Positions 44,747 through 53,441 of a DNA stretch of 64,000 bases are shown piece by piece. The translations under genes and the position numbers were made by a program. The stretch's first letter is position 1. Every line of letters begins with the position of its first letter. Under the pieces are notes generated by a model. That model saw only the letters and a program-made list of their open reading frames with translations. It made no database searches and was not told the origin of the DNA. This stretch comes from Gracilimonas sp040877545 (lineage in GTDB: Bacteria; Bacteroidota; Rhodothermia; Balneolales; Balneolaceae): contig JBBDNN010000047.1 of the NCBI GenBank assembly GCA_040877545.1, forward strand, positions 36,765 to 100,764. Direction: 5' to 3'.

Positions 44747-46198
44747 TTATTCTTTTATAAGCCTGCGGATTTCTGCGACATCTTTTTTATCTGAGAGAAT
44801 GAGCAGTTTATCGTTTTCCTCAATATTAGTAGTGCCTTTGGGTACAATAAAATTACCTTCACGATTAATTAATGTGACCAAAACATTATCAGGCAATCCG
44901 AGTCTGAGAATCTGCTTACCTACTGCGAAATCATTTTCTTTTACTTCAACTTCCACCAATGCTGCTTTTGTGTCGACAGAAGGTTCCAGTTCAATCGGAT
45001 AGCGGGTTGTTTCTTTAATCGGCGAATCCACTTTTAACCGGCGGGCAATGAAGGGTATCGTTGGCCCTTGAACAAGTACCGAAGTAACCACTACAAAAAA
45101 TACAATACTGAAAAACAGTTCAGCCTGCTCAAGTCCTGCAACAAGTGGAAAGGTTGCTAAAATAATAGGAACTGCTCCACGAAGCCCTACCCATGAAACC
45201 ATCATTTTGGCCTTAATTCTAAATCCGGTAAATGCCATTCCTATAAAAACGCTGAGAGGCCTTCCAATTATTATTAATACCAATGCAATTAAAATCCCGC
45301 TGCCAGCAACAGTAATAATTTCATTTGGAAATACCAGTAAACCAAGCGTCAAAAACATGCATATTTGCATAAGCCAACCCACACCATCAAAAAAGTTCAT
45401 TAAGCTGCGTTGGTGTACAAATGTAGAGTTCCCCATAACGAGACCTGCTAAATAAACAGCAAGAAAACCACTTCCTCCCAATAAATCTGTGGTAGCATAG
45501 ATAAGTGGAACAAATGAAAGTGCTAAAACAGGATACAGGCCATCATAACCAAGATTTGCATGGTTAATAATCCAGGTAATTACTTTTCCCAGTACTACTC
45601 CTGCTATTAAACCAATACCCATTTGCATCACAAAAAGCAGGAGAAAAGAAACCCACGACATATCAGGTATAGTCATGTACTGAATCAACCCGATAGTTAA
45701 AAATATAGCCATAGGGTCATTAGTTCCAGACTCAAACTCCATTAGCTCACGTAATCGATACTTGAAGCCAATCGACTTTGAACGTAGCACTGAGAATACA
45801 GCAGCAGCATCTGTTGATGAAATAATAGCTCCCAAAAGAAAACCTTCTAGTAAATCTACATCGAGTATAAGAGTTGAAAAATAACCTACAACTATTGAGC
45901 TTATCAGAACACCAACAGTAGAAAGAAGTATACCCGGGAGTACTACGAGTTTTACTTTTTTCCATTTTGTATCCAAACCACCTGAGAATAGTATATAAAT
46001 CAGGGCAATAATTCCAAGATATTGAGCAAGCTGAAAATCTTCGAAGTAAACTAAGTTTAAACCATCTGATCCGATAAACATTCCGATCCCTAAGAATATC
46101 AGTAAGGCTGGAATCCCATACTTTAATGAAAGTTTACTCGAAAAAATACTTATCAATAAAAGTAATGCAGCAAATAAAAGATAGATGGAAAGAATCAA
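44747..46198 (-). CDS. potassium/proton antiporter, CvrA/NhaP2 type (CPA1)
   Basis: A 483-residue inner-membrane antiporter with 12-13 helices. Transport-core motifs include GAIISSTDAAAVFSVL and ELMEFESGTNDPMAIFLTI (ion-coordinating acidic residues). A C-terminal RCK_C/TrkA-C-like regulatory domain occupies about residues 405-483 (ending DKLLILSDKKDVAEIRRLI), which is characteristic of the CvrA/NhaP2 branch that exports K+. It is divergent from the second antiporter across a 282-bp gap that must contain both promoters. Confidence 0.9.
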   Translation of the reverse strand: MILSIYLLFAALLLLISIFSSKLSLKYGIPALLIFLGIGMFIGSDGLNLVYFEDFQLAQYLGIIALIYILFSGGLDTKWKKVKLVVLPGILLSTVGVLISSIVVGYFSTLILDVDLLEGFLLGAIISSTDAAAVFSVLRSKSIGFKYRLRELMEFESGTNDPMAIFLTIGLIQYMTIPDMSWVSFLLLFVMQMGIGLIAGVVLGKVITWIINHANLGYDGLYPVLALSFVPLIYATTDLLGGSGFLAVYLAGLVMGNSTFVHQRSLMNFFDGVGWLMQICMFLTLGLLVFPNEIITVAGSGILIALVLIIIGRPLSVFIGMAFTGFRIKAKMMVSWVGLRGAVPIILATFPLVAGLEQAELFFSIVFFVVVTSVLVQGPTIPFIARRLKVDSPIKETTRYPIELEPSVDTKAALVEVEVKENDFAVGKQILRLGLPDNVLVTLINREGNFIVPKGTTNIEENDKLLILSDKKDVAEIRRLIKE

Positions 46199-46480
46199 CG
46201 GATTATCTTTGGTTATGTGAAAATTACTCCAAGTATACTATATAACATAATCAGAATTTAGACTTTACTTTCAGCTATGTACTGGCTTATAGAAAATCGT
46301 ATAGAAATACTTAAAGCAGTCGATGCAATAAGGAACTTTAAAAACTTCACAGGGAGGTGCATCAGCTTTAAAAACCCTTACCTAAATATAATTTTCAGGC
46401 TTAGTTTCAAAATTGACTGATTTTCCAAGGAATTATGTATGTAAGGATGTCGCTTTACAGGCATCGAAATAACAGAAATT

Positions 46481-47686
46481 GTGAGTGAGTATAATATTTT
46501 AATTTTGGTAATTGGCATTTCATTACTTGGAGCCGCTTTGGTTCCTATAAGGTTGAAAAATGCACCTGTTTCCTTACCTATGATTTATCTCGGAGTTGGA
46601 TTACTCCTTCCTCTGTTTCTAACTGATTTAATAGAGTTTGATCCCTTAAAATATGGCAACTTTACTGAGAAAGTAACCCAGTTGGCTGTTATTGTTTCAT
46701 TGGTTAGTGCCGGCTTAAAAATTGATCGGCTGGAAGGCTGGAAAAGATGGAATACTACCTGGAGGTTACTCGGAATAACTATGCCTTTATGTATCGCAGC
46801 ATTAGCTTTTAGCGGTTCCTGGCTGATGGGACTGCCTCTTGCTACGGCCGTTTTATTGGGGGCGGTAATGGCGCCAACAGATCCTGTGCTTGCATCCGAT
46901 GTGCAGGTAGGCCCTCCCGGAGAAAGAAGAGAACATGAAGTGCGTTTTGCCCTTACAAGTGAAGCCGGATTAAACGATGCCCTGGCATTCCCTTTTGTAA
47001 ACCTGGCATTAGTATTGGCTGCAACAGGCTTTGCTATGGAAGGAATAACACATTGGCTTACTATTGATGTACTATGGAAGCTGTCAGCCGGTGTGGGAAT
47101 GGGTGTATTAACAGGATATATTTCTGGTACAATAGTTCCTGAAACAAAAGATATTCTTGCTTCCACAGAAGGTTTTGTGGCCCTTGCCCTCACTTTTGTG
47201 GCCTACGGAGCAACCGAGCTGGTACACGGATATGGTTTTCTTGGAGTATTCATAGCCGCCAGAACTTTCAGGCATTATAAAAGAGATGAAGAATTCTACA
47301 AACATATACACGGCTTTTCTGATCAAATGGAAAAACTTTTGATGACTTTATTGATGATCTCCCTGGGAGTAGCAATTTCTCAAGGATTATTTATCGGCAT
47401 CACATGGCCGGTAATAATTTTAGCTTTTCTTTTTTTACTTGTTATTCGGCCGGCTTCGGTTTTATTAGGTATGATTGGCACAACTGTAAAGTGGAATGAG
47501 AGAGCTGTAATTGCTGTTTTTGGCATTCGTGGGATCGGCTCCTTTTACTACCTCGCTTACGGCCTTAACTTCTCAGGCATCGGTGAAAAATATGGAGAAA
47601 TTTTGTGGGCTACTGTCGGCCTTATTGTAATGTTATCGGTAGTTTTACATGGAATATCCGTCACTTATGTGATGCGAAAATTGTAA
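46481..47686 (+). CDS. cation:proton antiporter (CPA1/NhaP-like)
   Basis: A 401-residue membrane protein with about 12 helices and no cytosolic regulatory domain. Conserved motifs: GAVMAPTDPVLASDVQ and ALTSEAGLNDALAFPFV (the catalytic Asp region), plus a late GIRGIGSFYYLAYG. Probably exports Na+ or K+ in exchange for protons. It starts with GTG at 46481, and a decayed copy of its leader and first codons lies at 43890-44029. Having two different CPA antiporters back to back suggests adaptation to saline or alkaline conditions. Confidence 0.88.
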   Translation: MSEYNILILVIGISLLGAALVPIRLKNAPVSLPMIYLGVGLLLPLFLTDLIEFDPLKYGNFTEKVTQLAVIVSLVSAGLKIDRLEGWKRWNTTWRLLGITMPLCIAALAFSGSWLMGLPLATAVLLGAVMAPTDPVLASDVQVGPPGERREHEVRFALTSEAGLNDALAFPFVNLALVLAATGFAMEGITHWLTIDVLWKLSAGVGMGVLTGYISGTIVPETKDILASTEGFVALALTFVAYGATELVHGYGFLGVFIAARTFRHYKRDEEFYKHIHGFSDQMEKLLMTLLMISLGVAISQGLFIGITWPVIILAFLFLLVIRPASVLLGMIGTTVKWNERAVIAVFGIRGIGSFYYLAYGLNFSGIGEKYGEILWATVGLIVMLSVVLHGISVTYVMRKL

Positions 47687-47707
47687 GATTGCCAAACCTG
47701 TCATCTT

Positions 47708-48751
47708 CTAATTTTTTCGGCATCCCCAGCCGGAATGTGTTTTAGAATTTGAGCGGCGCCCGAATTGAGGTTTCTTGTGCCAGCCTTGTACTCCTTTGGT
47801 AAAATCCGACTCATTAAAAAGTGGCAGTTCAGCACAATCCACATTTTCCTCAAAAAGCTGAGGTTCAATATCTTCAAGATGTATTTGGTGCAGGGAATTG
47901 AATTCAGCTAAATAGCTCTCAATGATTTTCATATCATACACAAATAAAGTTATTTCGGTATGAAGGATTTCAGATAGCCGGTTAAAAGTTTGCCCAGCCA
48001 TTGCGCCGGCAATTTTTTCGCCCGAGGTTTTTCGCTCTTCTTCCATCAATAGTAAAGCGTCGGTATCAATATGCGAAAGGTGCAGATTTTGGGGAGAGGC
48101 AAGTAAGGTTTTAGTTACCGGCTGTAACACTTGTGCCATTTGCGGATTCCCATTGTTGCAGGTAGAAAGAACGGCGAGATCGAATATTTTTTTGCTGCCT
48201 TTCAGGAATTTTTTGGCACCTTCACTAAATGTGTGGGAATTTACAGGAACTGATCTTTGTGAATAATGATAATTAGTGCCTCCCTTTACAGGAATTTCAT
48301 GACCGAAGTACAGCAGAATTTTCGAGGAATTTTCTACAACATCTGATTGATTTTGTTTAAATATATCAGCTTCTGCTGAGAGTAAACCATTATCAAAGTT
48401 GGGCGAATAACGAGCATCATTTACCAGCTTCCCATTCCGATAGTGCAGCATTCGGCGGTCTTTTCGGGGAAAGAGCCATAAGATTTTCCGCTCCGGTTTT
48501 TGGTGAAAGATGAAAACCTCCCCGTATTCAGCTTTCTCACCGATTTGCTGCGCCTCAGCTAATACTTTCTCATCCGCGCGATGGGCATTGCCATCTTCAT
48601 CGTGATATAAATAATTGGCATCCGCATGAATAAGATAAATAGCCGAATACCTGATTTCTTCCCCTGAAGATGGCGGGGAAATCAGGTTGCCAGAACTTTG
48701 ACACCCTGTCAGCAGCAAAAACGAGTAGAGACAATAAAGCCTAATGTGCAT
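47708..48751 (-). CDS. clostripain-like (clan CD caspase-fold) lipoprotein
   Basis: A 347-residue protein with a lipoprotein signal peptide ending LLTGC (Cys17). The body resembles the C11/C25-type cysteine peptidase fold: a strand LLYFGHE supplies His151 and a later strand AVLSTCNNGNPQM supplies Cys198, in the order His then Cys seen in clan CD. KTLLASPQNLHLSHID follows, as in clostripain relatives. The C-terminal tail is basic. It is probably a periplasmic or outer-membrane-facing peptidase; substrate unknown. The convergent antiporter gene ends 21 bp away. Confidence 0.6.
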   Translation of the reverse strand: MHIRLYCLYSFLLLTGCQSSGNLISPPSSGEEIRYSAIYLIHADANYLYHDEDGNAHRADEKVLAEAQQIGEKAEYGEVFIFHQKPERKILWLFPRKDRRMLHYRNGKLVNDARYSPNFDNGLLSAEADIFKQNQSDVVENSSKILLYFGHEIPVKGGTNYHYSQRSVPVNSHTFSEGAKKFLKGSKKIFDLAVLSTCNNGNPQMAQVLQPVTKTLLASPQNLHLSHIDTDALLLMEEERKTSGEKIAGAMAGQTFNRLSEILHTEITLFVYDMKIIESYLAEFNSLHQIHLEDIEPQLFEENVDCAELPLFNESDFTKGVQGWHKKPQFGRRSNSKTHSGWGCRKN

Positions 48752-48909
48752 AATTAAAAAATTTCTCTGAACAGGTGGAATTTACCTGCCGGAACATATT
48801 AACTCCTTTATCTTAAAAAATATTCAATACCTGCACCATTTTGAAGAGGCAATTTATTTGTATTCTTAATAGGACTTCAAATTAAACAGCTTTACCCGTT
48901 TCCGATATA

Positions 48910-49806
48910 ATGTCAAACTTCGATATAGTTATTCTTACCGATTCCCGCTATATAAATCCTGAGTCTCCAAATTCCTATGTTCAAAATATACTTATTGAAG
49001 ATGCTATCGTACAGAAAGCTTTAGAGGGAAAAGATCTAATAGTTACCCGCAAAGACTGGGCGGATCCTGATTTTAACTGGGCATCGACCTGTGCGGTTTT
49101 ATTCCGCACTACCTGGGATTATTTCAACAAGGTTAATGTATTTAAAAAATGGCTGAAGAATGTTTCTTCCAAAACCCTGCTCATTAATTCTGCCGGAATC
49201 ATCTGGTGGAATATGGATAAAAAATATCTTGGCGAATTGAAGCAAAGGGGAGTGCCTATAATTCCCACTCATTATATTGAAAAGGGAAGCAGTTCTACAC
49301 TGGCTGATATTCATTCCAAAACAGGCTGGAAGGAGACCGTACTAAAACCAACTATTGGCGGAAGCGGCCGCCATACTTTTCGGTTAAAACGGGAAGAACT
49401 AAAGGCACATGAAGAGGATTTTAAAAAGTTGATAGCAGAAGAAGACTTTATGCTTCAGCCATTTCAAAAATCCATCCCCGAAAAAGGAGAATGGTCATTT
49501 ATAATATTTGGGAAGACCTTTAGCCATGCTGTTCAAAAAAAAGCAAAACAAGGTGATTTCCGTGTACAGGATGATTTTGGAGGAACAGTTCACAATTACC
49601 AACCCAAACAAAAAGAAATAAATTTTGCAATGCGTGCTGTGGCTGCCTGCCCGGCAAACCCTGCTTATGCACGGGTGGATGTAGTCATGGATAATGAGGG
49701 CGAACTGGCTGTTTCAGAGTTAGAATTAATAGAGCCGGAATTATGGTTTCGCCGTAAACCTGAAGCCGCAGAATTAATGGCAGAGGAGGTTTTGAAGCAC
49801 CTTTAA
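48910..49806 (+). CDS. ATP-grasp domain protein (RimK/DcsG-like)
   Basis: A 298-residue protein. An N-terminal alpha/beta pre-ATP-grasp domain contains VLFRTTWDYF (about 63-72) and LINSAGIIWWNMDKKYL. The ATP-grasp follows: VLKPTIGGSGRHTFRL is the ATP-binding loop, FMLQPFQKSIPEKGEWSFIIFGK the central strands, and a late VSELELIEPELWF the metal-binding strand. Relatives include the cycloserine-pathway ligase DcsG and glutathione-synthase-like ligases; the substrates here are unknown. It stands alone, with the DUF1499 gene convergent 23 bp away. The amidoligase pair is about 1 kb further on. Confidence 0.85.
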   Translation: MSNFDIVILTDSRYINPESPNSYVQNILIEDAIVQKALEGKDLIVTRKDWADPDFNWASTCAVLFRTTWDYFNKVNVFKKWLKNVSSKTLLINSAGIIWWNMDKKYLGELKQRGVPIIPTHYIEKGSSSTLADIHSKTGWKETVLKPTIGGSGRHTFRLKREELKAHEEDFKKLIAEEDFMLQPFQKSIPEKGEWSFIIFGKTFSHAVQKKAKQGDFRVQDDFGGTVHNYQPKQKEINFAMRAVAACPANPAYARVDVVMDNEGELAVSELELIEPELWFRRKPEAAELMAEEVLKHL

Positions 49807-49829
49807 TTATTGGAAGACGGTTCAGAAGT

Positions 49830-50573
49830 CTACAGTTTTTCTAAATATTTTCGGATGCGTTTTGCATTTACACCTATATCTCCGCGTCCCAGGCGAGATT
49901 TTGAGCGTATATCAATTTTGCTGCCATCTTCGGTGGTATCAACCCGAATTACCACATCATCTATAAAGCCAAACCAGGGCAATTTTTGATATCCTTCGAT
50001 TCGCCCATCTTCTTTATTGGTATCTACGATACTCCAAGGCATTGACTCAGCTGTTTTCAGCGCACGGTCATAGGCTTCGCTGTATGGCAAACTTATGTAA
50101 AAGGTTTCTATATCCGGGTAAAAATCCGCCTGCATTTTAGCTGTCTCAGCGCCAGCATACTCCACCGGATTGGGTGCATTTTTGCGAAGTGGAGCAATGG
50201 CCTCAAACTCAGGTGGACTCTCCGTATCTGTGGTGATGTCATGAATCGGCGGATAGCCTTTTTGCATTTCTACATACCAATAAGTTGCATTTCCCAAAGC
50301 TATAAGACCGATCATAAGGCTGACAAAAGCAGTAATAGCGTAATTTCTTGGCCTGCTTTTTAATCTTAAATAAGCAATTATTGCTGCCAGCCCACCTAAA
50401 GCAGCCAAGGCAGTTCCATAGGGAATCAATACGCTGAACCCTGTGCCGAGATCCCACCAATTCCACTGGTAGCCATAGCCTGAAAGTATTATGGCCAGGG
50501 CACCCACAACAGAGAGGATAAAGCCACCTTTTATAATTGTAATTTTACGCTTTTTTGTTGCTGCTTTTTCCAT
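49830..50573 (-). CDS. DUF1499 domain protein with N-terminal membrane helices
   Basis: A 247-residue protein. After a basic start (KKRKITIIKGG), three transmembrane helices lie at about 15-33, 45-66 and 77-99. A DUF1499 domain occupies the C-terminal ~130 residues (YPDIETFYISLPYSEAYDRALKTAESM, WFGFIDDVVIRVD, DIRSKSRLGRGDIGVNAKRI). The function of DUF1499 is unknown. The gene is isolated between two plus-strand genes. Confidence 0.85.
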   Translation of the reverse strand: MEKAATKKRKITIIKGGFILSVVGALAIILSGYGYQWNWWDLGTGFSVLIPYGTALAALGGLAAIIAYLRLKSRPRNYAITAFVSLMIGLIALGNATYWYVEMQKGYPPIHDITTDTESPPEFEAIAPLRKNAPNPVEYAGAETAKMQADFYPDIETFYISLPYSEAYDRALKTAESMPWSIVDTNKEDGRIEGYQKLPWFGFIDDVVIRVDTTEDGSKIDIRSKSRLGRGDIGVNAKRIRKYLEKL

Positions 50574-50773
50574 TGTTATCTGTTAATTCCCTGGTTTTCT
50601 AAATGTGGTAAATCCTGATTTAACCAACAAACCTTTAAAAGGGGTAATTCAAATTTCATTTTGAACACATCAGCCACTTTTTTAAAAATGTGAATAAGAA
50701 CATTCTTTTTTAAATAAGGATTGATACCTTCTTTAATACTGTTGAATTTCTGGAGCATCAAATAAATACTGAA

Positions 50774-51772
50774 TTGAATTTCATTTTACCCCCACATGTA
50801 AAAAATCAGGCGGACGAAGTCCGTACGGTTGGTTTTGAGTTTGAATTTACCGGCTTGGAAATGGAAGAGGCAGCCAATATGATCGCCCGGTTATATGGAG
50901 GTAAAACAGAGCAGATCTCGACCTATGAGTTTAAAATATCGGGATCCGAATTTGGGACTTTTAAGCTGGAACTGGATGCCAGTATATTACTTCACAAAAA
51001 ATATGAAAAGATATTGGAGTCGATTGGTGTTGATATTTCAACCTTCCGGAATAAAGATGCCATAGAAAATGCCCTCCGGGGAGTTGCTTCTACTGTGGTG
51101 CCTTTCGAAATTATTACCCCTCCAATCACCCTCGAAAAAATTCCGCAAGTAGTACGTCTGGTAGATGAACTCAGAATATGGAAAGCAAAAGGTACCGGCA
51201 GTTCATTTTTTTATGCCTTTGGTATGCATATCAATCCGGAAGTTCCCTCATTAACAGCGGAAAGCCTTTTGCGGCATTTGAAAGCCTATGTACTGTTAGA
51301 TCCCTGGATCCGAAAAGATGTTAAAATAGATCTAAGCCGAAAGATCACCCCTTATATAAATGAGTATGAAATTGAATATTTACGTCTGATTTTAAGGGAG
51401 GATTATAATCCTGGTTTAGAAATGTTGATCCGGGATTATTTCCGATTTAAAAACTCCAGGAATCGATCACTGGATTTGATTCCTGTTTTCATGCATCTTA
51501 ACGAGGAGTTGGCCCAGAAATTAACAAAAGATGATCTTTCTTCTGCGAGACCGACTTTCCACTACAGGTTACCAAATTTTTCTATAGAAGATAATAATTG
51601 GTCGCTGGTAAAAGAATGGAACCGTTGGGTGCTGGTTGAAAAGCTGGCAGATGATAAAAAAGCATTGCAGCAATATTCTAAGGCTTATCTGAAAATGGAT
51701 AAAGACGCTTTATTTAGTGCAAAAAAGAAATGGGTAATGTTGATGGACCGATGGGTGCAAAATGTTCAGTAA
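50774..51772 (+). CDS. amidoligase-family enzyme
   Basis: A 332-residue protein of the amidoligase family (glutamine-synthetase-fold COOH-NH2 ligases). Metal-binding acidic residues are visible in VGFEFEFTG (Glu22, Glu24) and KLELDAS, and YAFGMHINPE holds a conserved His-Asn-Glu. Members form amide or isopeptide bonds using ATP; substrates are generally unknown. The best start is TTG at 50774: the frame is open upstream but has no ATG, and the next ATG would remove the first strand. Its last 11 bp overlap the downstream C26 gene, the partner described for these enzymes. Confidence 0.82.
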   Translation: MNFILPPHVKNQADEVRTVGFEFEFTGLEMEEAANMIARLYGGKTEQISTYEFKISGSEFGTFKLELDASILLHKKYEKILESIGVDISTFRNKDAIENALRGVASTVVPFEIITPPITLEKIPQVVRLVDELRIWKAKGTGSSFFYAFGMHINPEVPSLTAESLLRHLKAYVLLDPWIRKDVKIDLSRKITPYINEYEIEYLRLILREDYNPGLEMLIRDYFRFKNSRNRSLDLIPVFMHLNEELAQKLTKDDLSSARPTFHYRLPNFSIEDNNWSLVKEWNRWVLVEKLADDKKALQQYSKAYLKMDKDALFSAKKKWVMLMDRWVQNVQ

Positions 51773-52547
51773 AAGGCCTAAAATTGGTATAACCGGGCCC
51801 ATTGAAGGGGGAGAGGCTGCATGGTTTTTTTCTGCTATTTCAGTATGGCTTGCCGGAGGAAAACCATTGCATATTACACCAGATTCTCCCCGGCAGATTC
51901 AGGAAATTGATGCACTTATTATTGGTGGCGGTGCTGATATTGAGCCGGTAAAATATGGAGAGGAACGTATTGAAAGAACAAAATTAACCCGGAATAGACG
52001 CACTATTTTTGAGTGGGTACTTTCGATATTGCTATTTCCTGTTTATTGGCTTGGCCGTTATTTTCAGCATACCAAAAAATCTCCTATCGATTTAAAACGA
52101 GACGAACTTGAATTTCGGCTTTTAGCTGAAGCTGTTGCCGAACAAAAGCCGGTTCTGGGAATTTGCAGGGGAATGCAGCTCATGAACGTGCACTTTAAGG
52201 GGAGCCTTCATCAGGATATTAGCGGCTTTTATGGAGAGAAGGCTCAGGTGTCTTCCATTTTTCCAAAGAAAAGGGTATTAATAAAAAAGGATTCGAAACT
52301 TAGAAAAATTTTAAAAACCGGTATTTGTAATGTAAACGCCCTGCATAATCAAGCCATAAAACGGGTAGGTGAGGGAATTGAAGTTATAGCAAAAGAATTA
52401 AACACAGGGATTTATCAGGCCGTGGAGCATCGCAGCTACCCTTTTATGATTGGCGTTCAATGGCATCCCGAATACCTGATTCAAATAGCCAGGCAACGAA
52501 ATATTTTTAAAACCCTGGTGAAAGAAGCGAAAAGTAAAATAACCTAA
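51762..52547 (+). CDS. class I glutamine amidotransferase-like hydrolase (peptidase C26), amidoligase partner
   Basis: A 261-residue protein of the gamma-glutamyl-hydrolase family. The nucleophile elbow GICRGMQL places Cys135, and GVQWHPEYL supplies His235 and Glu237, completing the triad. GGGADIEPVKYGEE is the substrate-side loop. A hydrophobic insertion (about 84-101, LSILLFPVYWLGRYF) between strands is unusual for soluble C26 enzymes and could anchor the protein to the membrane. The 11-bp overlap with the amidoligase indicates joint production: the pair could make and hydrolyse gamma-glutamyl or related amides. Confidence 0.85.
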   Translation: MFSKRPKIGITGPIEGGEAAWFFSAISVWLAGGKPLHITPDSPRQIQEIDALIIGGGADIEPVKYGEERIERTKLTRNRRTIFEWVLSILLFPVYWLGRYFQHTKKSPIDLKRDELEFRLLAEAVAEQKPVLGICRGMQLMNVHFKGSLHQDISGFYGEKAQVSSIFPKKRVLIKKDSKLRKILKTGICNVNALHNQAIKRVGEGIEVIAKELNTGIYQAVEHRSYPFMIGVQWHPEYLIQIARQRNIFKTLVKEAKSKIT

Positions 52548-52562
52548 AGGCCGCTTTTTTTA

Positions 52563-52832
52563 CTAACAAACAGATCCGGTTTTAGGATCAATATAGCAGC
52601 CATCGCCGGTTATTGAGCGTTGATTTTTTAATTCATCTTCAAGCTCTTCAAGCCAATCTTTAATATTCCTTTTGCCTTCAATTATTTTTCCGTCCTCTTC
52701 TATAAATGGCCATTGTCCCTCTTCCTGCTCCGGATTATGTTCAACCGTTTTATAAGAAATTACGAGACGGTTTAACTCTTCCTGTAGGGCAGCAGACTTA
52801 GAATCATTATTTATTTTATGAAGAATTACCAT
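52563..52832 (-). CDS. small glutaredoxin/thioredoxin-like fold protein (tentative)
   Basis: An 89-residue protein, taking the ATG at 52830-52832; a TTG twelve codons upstream is possible. The start VILHKINNDSKSAALQEELNRLVISYKTVEHNPE and the later WPFIEEDGKIIEGKRNIKDWLEELEDEL resemble a glutaredoxin beta-alpha-beta layout, with the acidic segment in the place of the cis-proline strand. No redox CxxC lies in the usual position; cysteines are only at the C-terminus (GDGCYIDPKTGSVC). Function unknown. It is convergent with the C26 gene. Confidence 0.6.
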   Translation of the reverse strand: MVILHKINNDSKSAALQEELNRLVISYKTVEHNPEQEEGQWPFIEEDGKIIEGKRNIKDWLEELEDELKNQRSITGDGCYIDPKTGSVC

Positions 52833-52946
52833 AGGGGAAAAACGTTTTAACCTGAATATAATTTTCAAAAGAAAAAGATTGGAAGTATTAAGTTTTTCTA
52901 ATATACTGTTGGAGACTTCAAAATTTACTACAAATAGTTAGGGTGT

Positions 52947-53348
52947 ATGAAATTCTCAAAAAATGTTTTATTGGTAGAAGACAATGCACTTCTCTCCATT
53001 TTGGGAGAAAAAATTATTGGAAGATTGGGTTTCAAGGTGATTGCTACAGCTACAAGTGGGGAGGAAGCCATTGAAAAGGTGTATTCTTTTAATCCAGATA
53101 TACTAGTAATGGATATTCAACTTTCCGGCACTCTGGATGGAATCCAAACAATAGAAAAATTACGAAATCAGCAAATTGATATCCCGGTGATTTTTCTCTC
53201 TGGAAGTAATGAGCAGTCATTAAAAGAAAGAGCCAGAGAAGTAAATTGTATTGAATATTTAGTGAAACCGATTTCTGTAGATGTTTTGAATGCACCTCTT
53301 CGAAGGGCAGAAAAGGCAGCAGTATCTAAAAATTATTTTGCAGCTTAA
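52947..53348 (+). CDS. stand-alone response-regulator receiver
   Basis: A 133-residue single REC domain. The acidic pocket is Glu11/Asp12, the phosphoacceptor is Asp56 in LVMDIQL, the switch Ser85 lies in FLSGS, and Lys107 in YLVKPI completes the active site. No output domain follows, so it probably acts as a phosphate shuttle or by protein contact. No histidine kinase is adjacent. The GTLDGIQTIEKL segment is typical of receivers that signal to hybrid kinases. It stands alone between convergent neighbours. Confidence 0.92.
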   Translation: MKFSKNVLLVEDNALLSILGEKIIGRLGFKVIATATSGEEAIEKVYSFNPDILVMDIQLSGTLDGIQTIEKLRNQQIDIPVIFLSGSNEQSLKERAREVNCIEYLVKPISVDVLNAPLRRAEKAAVSKNYFAA

Positions 53349-53441
53349 TAATTAAGATTAAAATACCCATAACATGCATAAAGTTAGTTTGACCGCTGCT
53401 TTATGATTCCCTAAGCCTGCTCATTTTTTTAATGAGTGATT

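Noticed and set aside
46585..47193. A 202-codon open frame opposite the second antiporter
   Set aside because: Composition is Ser/Thr/Pro-rich noise opposite a membrane protein; no start signal or homology features.
50576..50761. A 61-codon minus-strand frame between DUF1499 and amidoligase genes
   Set aside because: It has no recognisable features, and it lies in the promoter region expected for the divergent amidoligase gene.
53418..53436. T-rich CTCATT/AATGAG hairpin after the response regulator as a terminator
   Set aside because: The stem is short and mostly A/T, and the loop itself is the T-run, so it is not a convincing terminator on either strand.
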